Source of the DNA: Bacillota bacterium
GTDB taxonomy: Bacteria; Bacillota_I; Bacilli_A; RF39; UBA660
Assembly: GCA_003149915.1 (NCBI GenBank)
Contig: QAMK01000027.1
Span: forward strand, 1-23,546
Direction: 5' to 3'
Length of the DNA stretch: 23,546 bases
Positions 1 through 6,473 of the stretch are shown here, piece by piece (within the stretch, counting starts at the first letter, position 1; every line of letters starts with the position of its first letter). The position numbers and the translations under genes were made by a program. The notes beneath the pieces are model-generated. The model did no database searches. It had not been told where the DNA came from and worked only from the letters and a program-made list of their open reading frames with translations.

Positions 1-362
<362 letters not shown>

Positions 363-422
363 AAATTTATTTTTTGTTTGTTTATTCTTATTTCCTGACT
401 TCAAAGGTTTTGACGTTTTGCT

Positions 423-439
423 CAGTTTTCAAAGATCTT
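423..439 (-). promoter_or_regulatory. boxA antitermination site of the rRNA leader
   Basis: The minus strand reads GATCTTTGAAAACTGAG, close to the Firmicutes rRNA boxA (TTCTTTGAAAACT). It lies between the promoters and the 16S 5' end, where NusB/NusE-type antitermination elements normally sit. Confidence 0.7.
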
Positions 440-465
440 GCAATCTTTTTTCAAGTTGCCTACTA

Positions 466-494
466 AATATATCAAAATTATATGTTATTGTCAA
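466..494 (-). promoter_or_regulatory. rRNA operon promoter P2
   Basis: On the minus strand TTGACA (489-494) is separated by exactly 17 nt from TATATT (466-471), about 105 nt upstream of the 16S 5' end. A near-consensus housekeeping-sigma promoter here is typical of rrn operons. Confidence 0.85.
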
Positions 495-560
495 CATCTT
501 TTTTGATATTTTTTTTAATTTTACTTGAAAAATCAACACTTTTTTGCGGATTGCTTTTCT

Positions 561-589
561 AATATAACACCCACATTTCACAAAGTCAA
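561..589 (-). promoter_or_regulatory. rRNA operon promoter P1
   Basis: On the minus strand TTGACT (584-589), a 17-nt spacer and TATATT (561-566) lie 95 nt upstream of P2. This gives the tandem P1-P2 layout usual for Firmicutes rRNA operons. The 360-610 gap holds only these leader elements. Confidence 0.8.
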
Positions 590-610
590 CACATTTTTTA
601 ATTTTTTTAC

Positions 611-636
611 AAAAAAAGTTACTTATGCGTAACTTT
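611..636 (-). terminator. Rho-independent terminator overlapping the stop codon of the DUF402 gene
   Basis: Minus-strand hairpin with an 8-bp stem (AAAGTTAC/GTAACTTT) and a 6-nt loop, running into a T tract at 614-611. The stop codon TAA (619-621) lies inside the 3' arm, so terminator and coding end are fused. It separates this gene from the rRNA promoters 22 nt beyond. Confidence 0.75.
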
Positions 637-1161
637 CTTCTTTAACTCGACATATTTGTTATAAAAATGTTCTACTATACCAGTAGAAAACGGTTCTTGA
701 TGTTCCTTTGCCATCTCAATTAAATTTCCTAATTCTTCTTTCAAAACAACATCAAGTTCTTTCGAATAATGCATCAATCCTTTGTGATAATTGTATTCAC
801 CTCGATCTAACACTTTAAACGATCCATCCGGGAAAACACGTAAATCCAAATCGTAATCAATATATTTAATCGTCGTGCCATCTAAAATGAATGGAGAGGC
901 AATATTACAATAATAATAAATGCCATCTTTCTTATATTGACCGATAATATTGAACCACTTATCTTTATAAAAGTACATAACTGCAGGTTCTTTTGTTTTC
1001 CAACTTCGGCCATCCGATTCAATGACTCTCGTCTTATCATTACCGAAAACCATATAATCGTCGTGGATTTCTAAGAGAACGGCTTCATCCCATGTTCTAT
1101 GAATGCTACCATCATGTTTATAACAATGTATGTCGAACTTTGTTCCGACCTTTACATTCAT
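619..1161 (-). CDS. DUF402/UPF0374 protein, probable nucleoside tri-/diphosphate phosphatase
   Basis: A 180-aa soluble protein resembling the UPF0374 (DUF402) family of Firmicutes, to which Bacillus YgaC and staphylococcal Ntdp belong. Those proteins remove phosphates from nucleoside tri- and diphosphates with a divalent metal. Visible family marks are RTWDEAVLLE near residue 22, VIESDGRSWKTKEPAVMYF near 46-64, and the acidic stretch DLDLRVFPDGSFKVLDRGEY near 104-123, which contributes metal-binding carboxylates in the family. The C-terminal third is a charged helical segment. Length matches the family (about 175-180 aa). ATG is preceded by a GAGG-type site and a promoter at 1186-1214. The gene is monocistronic: its terminator overlaps the stop codon. 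Family assignment is fairly firm; the activity is inferred. Confidence 0.8.
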   Translation of the reverse strand: MNVKVGTKFDIHCYKHDGSIHRTWDEAVLLEIHDDYMVFGNDKTRVIESDGRSWKTKEPAVMYFYKDKWFNIIGQYKKDGIYYYCNIASPFILDGTTIKYIDYDLDLRVFPDGSFKVLDRGEYNYHKGLMHYSKELDVVLKEELGNLIEMAKEHQEPFSTGIVEHFYNKYVELKKKVTHK

Positions 1162-1185
1162 TAAAATTTCCTCTTCTCTGTCTTT

Positions 1186-1214
1186 ATTATAAACTCATTT
1201 TACAAATTTGCCAA
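1186..1214 (-). promoter_or_regulatory. promoter of the DUF402 gene
   Basis: Minus strand TTGGCA (1209-1214), 17 nt, TATAAT (1186-1191), 25 nt upstream of the ATG. Confidence 0.75.
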
Positions 1215-1266
1215 ACATTTTACGTATAAATCAAAAATTGAAAAAATTTAGTTGACACAAAATTGC

Positions 1267-1294
1267 AAAAAAAGAATGCCCTGCAGGGCACTCT
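1267..1294 (-). terminator. Rho-independent terminator of hsp20
   Basis: Minus-strand hairpin AGAGTGCCC-TGCA-GGGCATTCT (9 pairs, one G-T) followed by seven T. It lies 16 nt after the hsp20 stop codon. Confidence 0.9.
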
Positions 1295-1309
1295 TTGATG
1301 AATTCAATA

Positions 1310-1708
1310 TTATTCGATTGAGATAAGTTTCTTAGTTTCAACTTCAGTTTTCTTAGGAACTGTGATATTAAGCATTCCATCTTTGAATTCTGCATGAACT
1401 TTATCAGCCTCTACATCTCCAAGATAGAATTCTCTTTGGTATTTACCATAAGATCTTTCACGTCTAATGTATTTTTTACTCTTATCTTCTTCTTTATCTT
1501 CAGAATGTTTCTCAGCTGTAATTGTCAAATAGCCTTTGTCACATTCGATTTTAATATCTTCTTTCTTAAATCCAGGAACATCCATTTCAATGTGATAATC
1601 ACCATCTTTTTCATAAATATCACATTTCATATTACTTTCCTCAGGATCGCTTAAGAAATTATCAAAAATGTCATCTAAATAAAATTTTCTTGGGATTAAA
1701 CTCATCAT
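1310..1708 (-). CDS. Hsp20/alpha-crystallin small heat-shock protein
   Basis: A 132-aa small heat-shock protein that holds unfolding proteins in a refoldable state in the cytoplasm without ATP. The N-terminal arm (1-25) is short. It is followed by the alpha-crystallin domain (about 26-122), with the conserved MDVPGFKKEDIKIE strand region and the hallmark AEFKDGMLNITVPK near 105-118. The C-terminus carries an I-x-I anchor (ISI) used for oligomer assembly. The start ATGATG is preceded by GGAAGGATG. The promoter overlaps a CIRCE element, so HrcA repression with heat induction is expected. A single-gene transcript ends at a strong terminator. Confidence 0.95.
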   Translation of the reverse strand: MMSLIPRKFYLDDIFDNFLSDPEESNMKCDIYEKDGDYHIEMDVPGFKKEDIKIECDKGYLTITAEKHSEDKEEDKSKKYIRRERSYGKYQREFYLGDVEADKVHAEFKDGMLNITVPKKTEVETKKLISIE

Positions 1709-1735
1709 ATTTCATCCTTCCTTTCAACAATTATA

Positions 1736-1764
1736 GTTATACCACTTTATTTAGCACTTGTCAA
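1736..1764 (-). promoter_or_regulatory. hsp20 promoter
   Basis: Minus strand TTGACA (1759-1764), 17 nt, TATAAC (1736-1741), 28 nt upstream of the ATG. The -35 hexamer lies within the CIRCE spacer and half-site. Confidence 0.85.
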
Positions 1765-1777
1765 CAGAGAGTGCTAA
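1751..1777. promoter_or_regulatory. CIRCE operator (HrcA binding site)
   Basis: TTAGCACTT-N9-GAGTGCTAA, differing from the CIRCE consensus TTAGCACTC-N9-GAGTGCTAA by one base. It overlaps the -35 of the hsp20 promoter, so bound HrcA should block RNA polymerase directly. The hrcA gene itself is not in the window. Confidence 0.95.
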
Positions 1778-1791
1778 CTTTTTTATTTTTT

Positions 1792-2304
1792 TTAAAATTT
1801 TACTTTTCCCTCAATGAAATCTTTCTCATTTATAGTATAGGCAACATTTTTCCAATTTATGTCATATTGAATAAATTTTTGTTGAATGACTTTCGGATCA
1901 TCATGCCAAACACGATTTCCATATACTTCTGATGCATGGAAAAAAGTACCATCTGCTTTCATGTAATTATCCCGTTGCATCACGAAGCATCCGATACCAG
2001 CTATCTTATTATAAATAACATCGTTTGCTTCATACCCTTTTACAATCGTCGTCTCCAAATAATATTTTACTTGTAAATCATAATTAGAAAGAGTAAATGT
2101 CTTTCTTACCAAATAATCTTTTCCATCTTTCACAGAAATATGAAAACGGCTTCGATCAATCTTCAAAGTGCCAGCCTTTCCTTTATATATACTAAGAACA
2201 TGCCGAACGGTATTACAACGTACATTTTTTTTCGCATCTAATACTCGTTTTTGATATTCTTCCTCACTAATCTGTGTATAAAAATAACTGTGATCATAAT
2301 ACAT
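1792..2304 (-). CDS. hypothetical protein (170 aa)
   Basis: I do not recognise a family. The protein is soluble, rich in Tyr, Lys and Asp, with alternating polar/hydrophobic segments suggesting mostly beta structure (for example DYLVRKTFTLSNYDLQVKYYLETTIVKGYE near 83-112). There is no signal peptide or membrane segment. The ATG is preceded by AGAGGAG at a workable distance. It lies 51 nt downstream of the GNAT gene on the same strand, and an inverted repeat (2324-2353) fills the gap, so it may be co-transcribed or separately controlled. It is real by length, ribosome binding site and strand agreement, but its function is unknown. Confidence 0.7.
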   Translation of the reverse strand: MYYDHSYFYTQISEEEYQKRVLDAKKNVRCNTVRHVLSIYKGKAGTLKIDRSRFHISVKDGKDYLVRKTFTLSNYDLQVKYYLETTIVKGYEANDVIYNKIAGIGCFVMQRDNYMKADGTFFHASEVYGNRVWHDDPKVIQQKFIQYDINWKNVAYTINEKDFIEGKVKF

Positions 2305-2323
2305 AATAGCTCAACTCCTCTAC

Positions 2324-2353
2324 TTATCGTTAGTATACCGAACAAAACGATAA
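2324..2353. promoter_or_regulatory. inverted repeat between the GNAT and hypothetical genes
   Basis: TTATCGTT and AACGATAA (8 bp, perfect) flank a 14-nt loop that contains a TATACT hexamer on the minus strand. It could be an operator over a weak promoter or an mRNA hairpin just ahead of the downstream ribosome binding site. There is no T tract, so it is not a classical terminator. Confidence 0.35.
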
Positions 2354-2355
2354 AC

Positions 2356-2766
2356 TCATTCAAAATCCTTTGCAAAAATATCAGAATTTCGCACATAAAA
2401 TCCAAATTTTTCATACAACGCATGCGCATCCAAACGATTTCTACTCGATGTTAGGAAAATTCGAAAAATATGATTTTCTTGTGCAAAATCAAATACAAAA
2501 TGCATCATTTTAGAAGCAATTCCTTTACCACGATATTCCTCATCTACACATACATCTTGCAAATAGTATTGTGTTCGATTTAAAAAAGGATCAACAATGG
2601 GATGAACCAAGATTTGTCCTACAATATTACCACCGACGACAGCAACAACTGAAAAATCGCCCGAATCCAACCTCTGTGGAACTGCATCATACCCAAATAC
2701 CCGTTGCACTAGACGAGCAACTTGGGAAAGTTCAGATTCTTTCATCTGTCTAATTTCAACGTCCAT
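2356..2766 (-). CDS. GNAT family N-acetyltransferase
   Basis: A 136-aa single-domain Gcn5-related acetyltransferase that would transfer an acetyl group from acetyl-CoA to an unknown amine. The acetyl-CoA pyrophosphate loop is visible as YRGKGIA (78-84), after the beta strand LQDVCVDEE. The C-terminal ALYEKFGFYVRN matches the usual GNAT motif B. I chose ATG at 2766 rather than the GTG nine bases upstream because that GTG lies inside the AGAGGTG ribosome binding site. An extended -10 promoter lies at 2786-2794. The substrate cannot be predicted. Confidence 0.88.
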   Translation of the reverse strand: MDVEIRQMKESELSQVARLVQRVFGYDAVPQRLDSGDFSVVAVVGGNIVGQILVHPIVDPFLNRTQYYLQDVCVDEEYRGKGIASKMMHFVFDFAQENHIFRIFLTSSRNRLDAHALYEKFGFYVRNSDIFAKDFE

Positions 2767-2785
2767 ATCGTTCACCTCTATTTTT

Positions 2786-2794
2786 ATTATACCA
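2786..2794 (-). promoter_or_regulatory. extended -10 promoter of the GNAT gene
   Basis: Minus strand TGG-TATAAT with no good -35. It sits in the 73-nt divergent gap shared with the plus-strand cyclophilin gene, whose own promoter (possible -10 TAAAAT near 2811-2816) would overlap. Confidence 0.55.
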
Positions 2795-2839
2795 TAACCT
2801 TAAAATATGATAAAATGATTCTAAAGGAAAGGTGAAGAT

Positions 2840-3421
2840 ATGAAAAAATTCAGATTCTTATTAGGAATCGTATTAATACCGCTTCTATTTCTAACTGGAT
2901 GTAGTAGCGACGAAGAAACATTGACAGGAAAACATCATGCCGAGATTGTAGTACAAGACTACGGAACCATTAAAGTAGAATTAGATGCTGATCAAGCTCC
3001 TATTACCGTTCAAAATTTCATAGATCTAGCAAATTCTGGATTCTATGACGGCTTAACATTTCATCGTATCATTGAAGGATTCATGATTCAAGGCGGAGAC
3101 CCAAATGGTGATGGAACAGGTGGCTCTGGTCACACGATTCGTGGAGAATTTACTCAAAACGGAGTAAACAATACTCTATCCCATACGAGGGGTGCTATTT
3201 CAATGGCACGTAGTAGTGCAGTGAACAGCGCCAGTAGCCAATTCTTCATCGTCCATGAAGACTCTACATACTTAGATGGAAGTTATGCTGTATTTGGCTA
3301 CGTAACAGAAGGAATGGACGTTGTCGATGCCATCGCTACTAGTGTAACGGCCGAAGACTCAAATGGTACAGTCGCAAAAGAAAATCAACCTGTCATTGAA
3401 AAAATTACAATTATCGATTAA
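2840..3421 (+). CDS. cyclophilin-type peptidyl-prolyl isomerase, lipoprotein
   Basis: A 193-aa surface lipoprotein predicted to catalyse proline cis-trans isomerisation in proteins folding outside the membrane. Residues 1-20 form a lipoprotein signal peptide with lipobox LTGC, and Cys21 is the lipidation site. A short linker leads to the cyclophilin domain (about 33-190). It has FHR with the catalytic Arg76, FMIQGGD at 81-87, ISMAR at 120-124 and SQFFIV at 133-138. It is a compact bacterial form. The Trp that contacts cyclosporin in human cyclophilin A is not evident. The ribosome binding site AAAGGTGA precedes ATG. It is one of only two plus-strand genes here and ends in a long convergent terminator. 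Confidence 0.93.
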   Translation: MKKFRFLLGIVLIPLLFLTGCSSDEETLTGKHHAEIVVQDYGTIKVELDADQAPITVQNFIDLANSGFYDGLTFHRIIEGFMIQGGDPNGDGTGGSGHTIRGEFTQNGVNNTLSHTRGAISMARSSAVNSASSQFFIVHEDSTYLDGSYAVFGYVTEGMDVVDAIATSVTAEDSNGTVAKENQPVIEKITIID

Positions 3422-3489
3422 AAAAGACTCTTTTGAACGAAACTAGTTTCTATATCAAGAAACGAGATTCAAATCATTTGAGTCTTTTT
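3421..3489. terminator. bidirectional terminator between convergent genes
   Basis: AAAAAGACTC (3421-3430) pairs with GAGTCTTTTT (3480-3489). Inside are further paired blocks (TTTGAA/TTCAAA and GTTTC/GAAAC), giving a long interrupted hairpin. A/T runs on both sides suit termination in both directions. Confidence 0.8.
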
Positions 3490-4113
3490 TTATACAATCG
3501 TAACACCTAAAATTTGAGCCAAAGATGCCGCTTGTTCAAAACTTACCTTTGCACCTTTCAAAGATTTCAAATCCGTAACGATACCAGAAATAGAGGAATC
3601 CGACAAATCGACTTGATTTAACGAACTTTCTAAAAATTCTGTCTCATCCAAACAAGATTCTGAAATTGACAAATCCTTGACGTCAAGATAATGAAAAGAA
3701 GCCTGCAAGCAATCGGCCTTGACAAACGAAATGTGTTGAAATTTACAATTAGCAAAATTACTGTAACGCATTAAAGACGAATGAAAGGTAACATCTAACA
3801 AAGTAGAATCAATAAAAGAAGTACCGATCATTTTACAATCGATAAACTGACAACGAGTAAAATTGGATTTATAAAATTCCAAATTCGAACAATCGATATG
3901 TTCAAAAATACAATCACAAAAAAATACGTTTTTAAAATCTAACAAATGAAAATCGATTTTTTCAAACTTGCAAGCATCAAATGTAATATCACAGAAGGAA
4001 ACCACACCAGTAGGATTTTCGGAAAATGACAAATGATCGTACAAATCCATATCCTTTGCATGAACAAAAGTAGAAGGAGTGAACAGTTTAACACGAGGTT
4101 TTTGAACAGGCAT
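3490..4113 (-). CDS. pentapeptide-repeat-like protein
   Basis: A 207-aa cytoplasmic protein with many five-residue steps in which every fifth residue is F, L, I or C (for example CDITF DACKF EKIDF and EFYKS NFTRC QFIDC KMIGT SFIDS). This is the signature of a right-handed quadrilateral beta-helix, with A/C/S at the preceding inward position. The repeats span roughly residues 37-180 and end in a helical cap. Such proteins can be DNA mimics (Qnr/MfpA type) or have unknown scaffold roles; nothing here decides which. I prefer ATG at 4113, because the GTG nine bases upstream overlaps the AGGAGTG ribosome binding site. That site overlaps the end of the adenosine deaminase gene, so the two are co-transcribed and probably translationally coupled. 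Confidence 0.8.
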   Translation of the reverse strand: MPVQKPRVKLFTPSTFVHAKDMDLYDHLSFSENPTGVVSFCDITFDACKFEKIDFHLLDFKNVFFCDCIFEHIDCSNLEFYKSNFTRCQFIDCKMIGTSFIDSTLLDVTFHSSLMRYSNFANCKFQHISFVKADCLQASFHYLDVKDLSISESCLDETEFLESSLNQVDLSDSSISGIVTDLKSLKGAKVSFEQAASLAQILGVTIV

Positions 4114-4124
4114 ATCAAACACTC

Positions 4125-5054
4125 CTATAGCAACTGCTTTTTCAACTCTTCTTTTTCCTCATCTGGTAGAAAAGAAGCATTGATAGCATTGATATTAAAT
4201 TTTACAAAATCGACATCAGTAAAACCAAACGTGTTGCGCAGAAGGTCATACTCATATTCTAAGGAAGTATTAGAAACCGTACGATTATCTGTATTGATTG
4301 TTACAAGCACCCCAGCATCAACCAACCTACGAACAGGATGTTCGTCGAGTGATTCATAGATACCTGTATCTAAATTACTCTTCGGACAAACCTCCAAAGT
4401 GACTTCATTTTGAATCAGTTCTTGAACGACATCATCACTTTCGATACTGCGCACGCCATGACCAATTCTTTTCGTACCAAACTTTATGGCAGAGTGAACG
4501 CTTTCAGCACCATCCGCTTCGCCAGCATGAATCGTATACGGAATGCTCTCTTTTTTGGCCAGTTCAAATAACGGTTCAAAAGCACTCGTTGGATAAGATG
4601 CCTCATCCCCAGCCAAATCGATAGCAACGACATGTTGATTTCGGTACTTTTTGGCAAGACGAATCACTTCTTTATTTTCTTCTATAGAAAAATTACGCAT
4701 CATACATAAAATTAAATTGATTTTTACTTCTGGAACACGACGAAATCCCGCCAAAGCAGCTTCGATAACTTCATCAGCAGTCAAAACTCCGGTATGAAGA
4801 AGTGGACAAAAACGAACCTCCGCATAAATGACCTCATCGCTTTCCAAATCTTTCGCCAAAAGACTAGCAAACGTCTCGATATCTTCCCGTGACTGTAAAA
4901 GTCTTACCGGAAGCGTAAATTTATCTAAATATTCTGCCAATGACTTCGCATGAACAGAAACAAGTTCGCTAGTGACATCCCTGCCCATCAACTTAGAGGC
5001 ATAAGGAATACTAAGCGAACCATCAAAATGTAAATGTAACTCAACTTTTTTCAT
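4125..5054 (-). CDS. add: adenosine deaminase
   Basis: A 309-aa metal-dependent purine salvage enzyme converting adenosine or deoxyadenosine to inosine in the cytoplasm. Visible active-site motifs are the zinc ligands His7 and His9 in ELHLHFDGSL, HAGE at 176-179 (zinc His and catalytic Glu), GHG at 198-200, CPKSN at 223-227, and NTDNRTVS starting at 254 with the metal-binding Asp256. It is slightly shorter than the 330-350 aa common in the family but has all catalytic elements. The pentapeptide-repeat gene follows almost directly. A terminator-like hairpin ends only about 10 nt before its ribosome binding site, so expression probably depends on read-through or an unseen promoter. Confidence 0.95.
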   Translation of the reverse strand: MKKVELHLHFDGSLSIPYASKLMGRDVTSELVSVHAKSLAEYLDKFTLPVRLLQSREDIETFASLLAKDLESDEVIYAEVRFCPLLHTGVLTADEVIEAALAGFRRVPEVKINLILCMMRNFSIEENKEVIRLAKKYRNQHVVAIDLAGDEASYPTSAFEPLFELAKKESIPYTIHAGEADGAESVHSAIKFGTKRIGHGVRSIESDDVVQELIQNEVTLEVCPKSNLDTGIYESLDEHPVRRLVDAGVLVTINTDNRTVSNTSLEYEYDLLRNTFGFTDVDFVKFNINAINASFLPDEEKEELKKQLL

Positions 5055-5068
5055 TTTATCATTCCTAA

Positions 5069-5104
5069 CAAAAAAGAGTATAACACAAATCTCTGTTATA
5101 CTCT
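5069..5104 (-). terminator. terminator/attenuator between ldh and add
   Basis: Perfect 11-bp minus-strand stem AGAGTATAACA/TGTTATACTCT with an 8-nt loop, followed by a T tract. It follows the ldh stop codon by about 40 nt and abuts the add ribosome binding site, so it may end ldh mRNA and also limit add expression. Confidence 0.88.
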
Positions 5105-5144
5105 GAAAAAAACAATCTCTTTCATAAAATCTTTACAATCCGGT

Positions 5145-6062
5145 TTACTTTTTGATAGACGCAATAGCATCATGAATCAAATCGATTGACTTTTGTAACC
5201 GATTAGTCTCTTCTAAATTTAATGTAATGTAGATTTTCTTATCGGCACCGTTACGATTTAATACTGTCGGTAACCCTACGTAAACATCGTTATCTTTATC
5301 ATAAGTAGATACTGTAATGATGGTATTTTCATCTCCTAAAATTGCGTTAGTAATTCGAACTAAACACATTCCAATGCCATAGTAAGTGGCTCCTTTTCGT
5401 TTGATGATTTCATAGGCTGCATTCTTCACTTCATCAGCGATTGCATCCATCTCTTTTGCTGATAAAAAGTTTTGAATATTTTGTAATCCAATCGTCGCAT
5501 TACTCCACGGCACAAATTCGGAGTCCCCATGTTCTCCAACGACGTAAGCATGAACATTTTTGGGACTGACGTCGATCTTTTCACTAATCAAATAACGAAG
5601 TCTAGCCGTATCTAAGCTCGTACCAGAACCGATGACTTTAGAAGGCTCAAAGCCAGAATAACGATACGTCAAATACGTCATGACATCGAGTGGATTCGTA
5701 GCAACCAAAAACACACCGTGAAATCCACTTTCGACAACCTTAGTAACAATGCCTTTAAAAATCTTGCTATTTTTATGAATTAAATCCATCCTTGTTTCAC
5801 CCGGATTTTGATTTGATCCCGCCGCAATCACAACGATAGAAGCATTACTACAATCTTGATAATCGCCTGCTTTAATTTTAATTTTAGAAGGAGCAAAAGC
5901 CAAACAGTGATTCAAATCCATTACTTCCCCAATCACACGGTCCTGATTCAAGTCAATTAATACAAGTTCATTGACGTATGTCCGCTGATTTAATAATGCA
6001 TACGCATAACTCATTCCTACATTTCCACAGCCAATAATCACTACTTTATTATTTGTTTTCAT
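5145..6062 (-). CDS. ldh: L-lactate dehydrogenase
   Basis: A 305-aa NAD-dependent enzyme reducing pyruvate to L-lactate, which regenerates NAD+ in fermentative growth. The Rossmann motif GCGNVG lies at 11-16. The substrate loop SNQNPGETR (83-91) carries the Gln typical of lactate rather than malate dehydrogenases and the catalytic Arg91. NPLDV lies at 123-127, GSGTSLDTARLR at 145-156 and GEHGD at 176-180 with the proton-relay His178. ATG follows a strong GGAGG. An extended -10 promoter lies at 6081-6089 and a strong terminator follows. Presence of this gene fits a fermenting anaerobe or facultative organism. Confidence 0.97.
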   Translation of the reverse strand: MKTNNKVVIIGCGNVGMSYAYALLNQRTYVNELVLIDLNQDRVIGEVMDLNHCLAFAPSKIKIKAGDYQDCSNASIVVIAAGSNQNPGETRMDLIHKNSKIFKGIVTKVVESGFHGVFLVATNPLDVMTYLTYRYSGFEPSKVIGSGTSLDTARLRYLISEKIDVSPKNVHAYVVGEHGDSEFVPWSNATIGLQNIQNFLSAKEMDAIADEVKNAAYEIIKRKGATYYGIGMCLVRITNAILGDENTIITVSTYDKDNDVYVGLPTVLNRNGADKKIYITLNLEETNRLQKSIDLIHDAIASIKK

Positions 6063-6080
6063 AAATCCTCCATTATTTTT

Positions 6081-6089
6081 AGTATATCA
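6081..6089 (-). promoter_or_regulatory. extended -10 promoter of ldh
   Basis: Minus strand TGA-TATACT, about 18 nt upstream of the ATG. No convincing -35 is seen. Confidence 0.55.
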
Positions 6090-6107
6090 AAAAACGAAAA
6101 AAGCATA

Positions 6108-6473
6108 CTAATGCCCAGAATAGTCTCTTAAAATCCAAGTCATAATTACTTGAACAATATAATGAACTTCTTCCGTAGTCAAATCATGATCATCTGCAAT
6201 GTGATGCCATTTTGCTAAACAACCTCTACAACAAGTAGCAGTAGCATGTTGAGCGATAAAGACAGGATGCCCTTTCATCGGTGTCTGTTTTCCATCATGC
6301 AATGGATGCATGGGAGCAAGACGCTTGTTAATAAAATCATAGGCATGACTTTGAATAATATCGAACCCTTTTTCTTGAATGTATGTGCGCTCCTTCTGTT
6401 TCAAATGAAAACTACTTCGAAATTTGGAATGGGAAAGCCTTTCCAATATGTCATCAATCTTCTTCTCGTTCAC
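6108..6473 (-). CDS. DUF4186 family protein
   Basis: A 121-aa protein of the DUF4186 family. The diagnostic block is HPVFIAQHATATCCRGCLAKWH in the second half: Cys, His and Trp rich, plausibly metal-binding. It is followed by a helix (LTTEEVHYIVQVIMTWI). The family has no established function. The start is uncertain. GTG at 6482 overlaps the GGAAGGTG ribosome binding site, so I take the GTG at 6473, which sits six bases after it. Its 5' end overlaps the 3' end of the aminotransferase-GNAT gene in another frame, indicating translational coupling with that enzyme. Confidence 0.85.
   Translation of the reverse strand: MNEKKIDDILERLSHSKFRSSFHLKQKERTYIQEKGFDIIQSHAYDFINKRLAPMHPLHDGKQTPMKGHPVFIAQHATATCCRGCLAKWHHIADDHDLTTEEVHYIVQVIMTWILRDYSGH

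Noticed and set aside
2238..2429. 63-aa minus-strand open frame bridging the GNAT and hypothetical genes
   Set aside because: It overlaps both in another frame and has no ribosome binding site or recognisable family.
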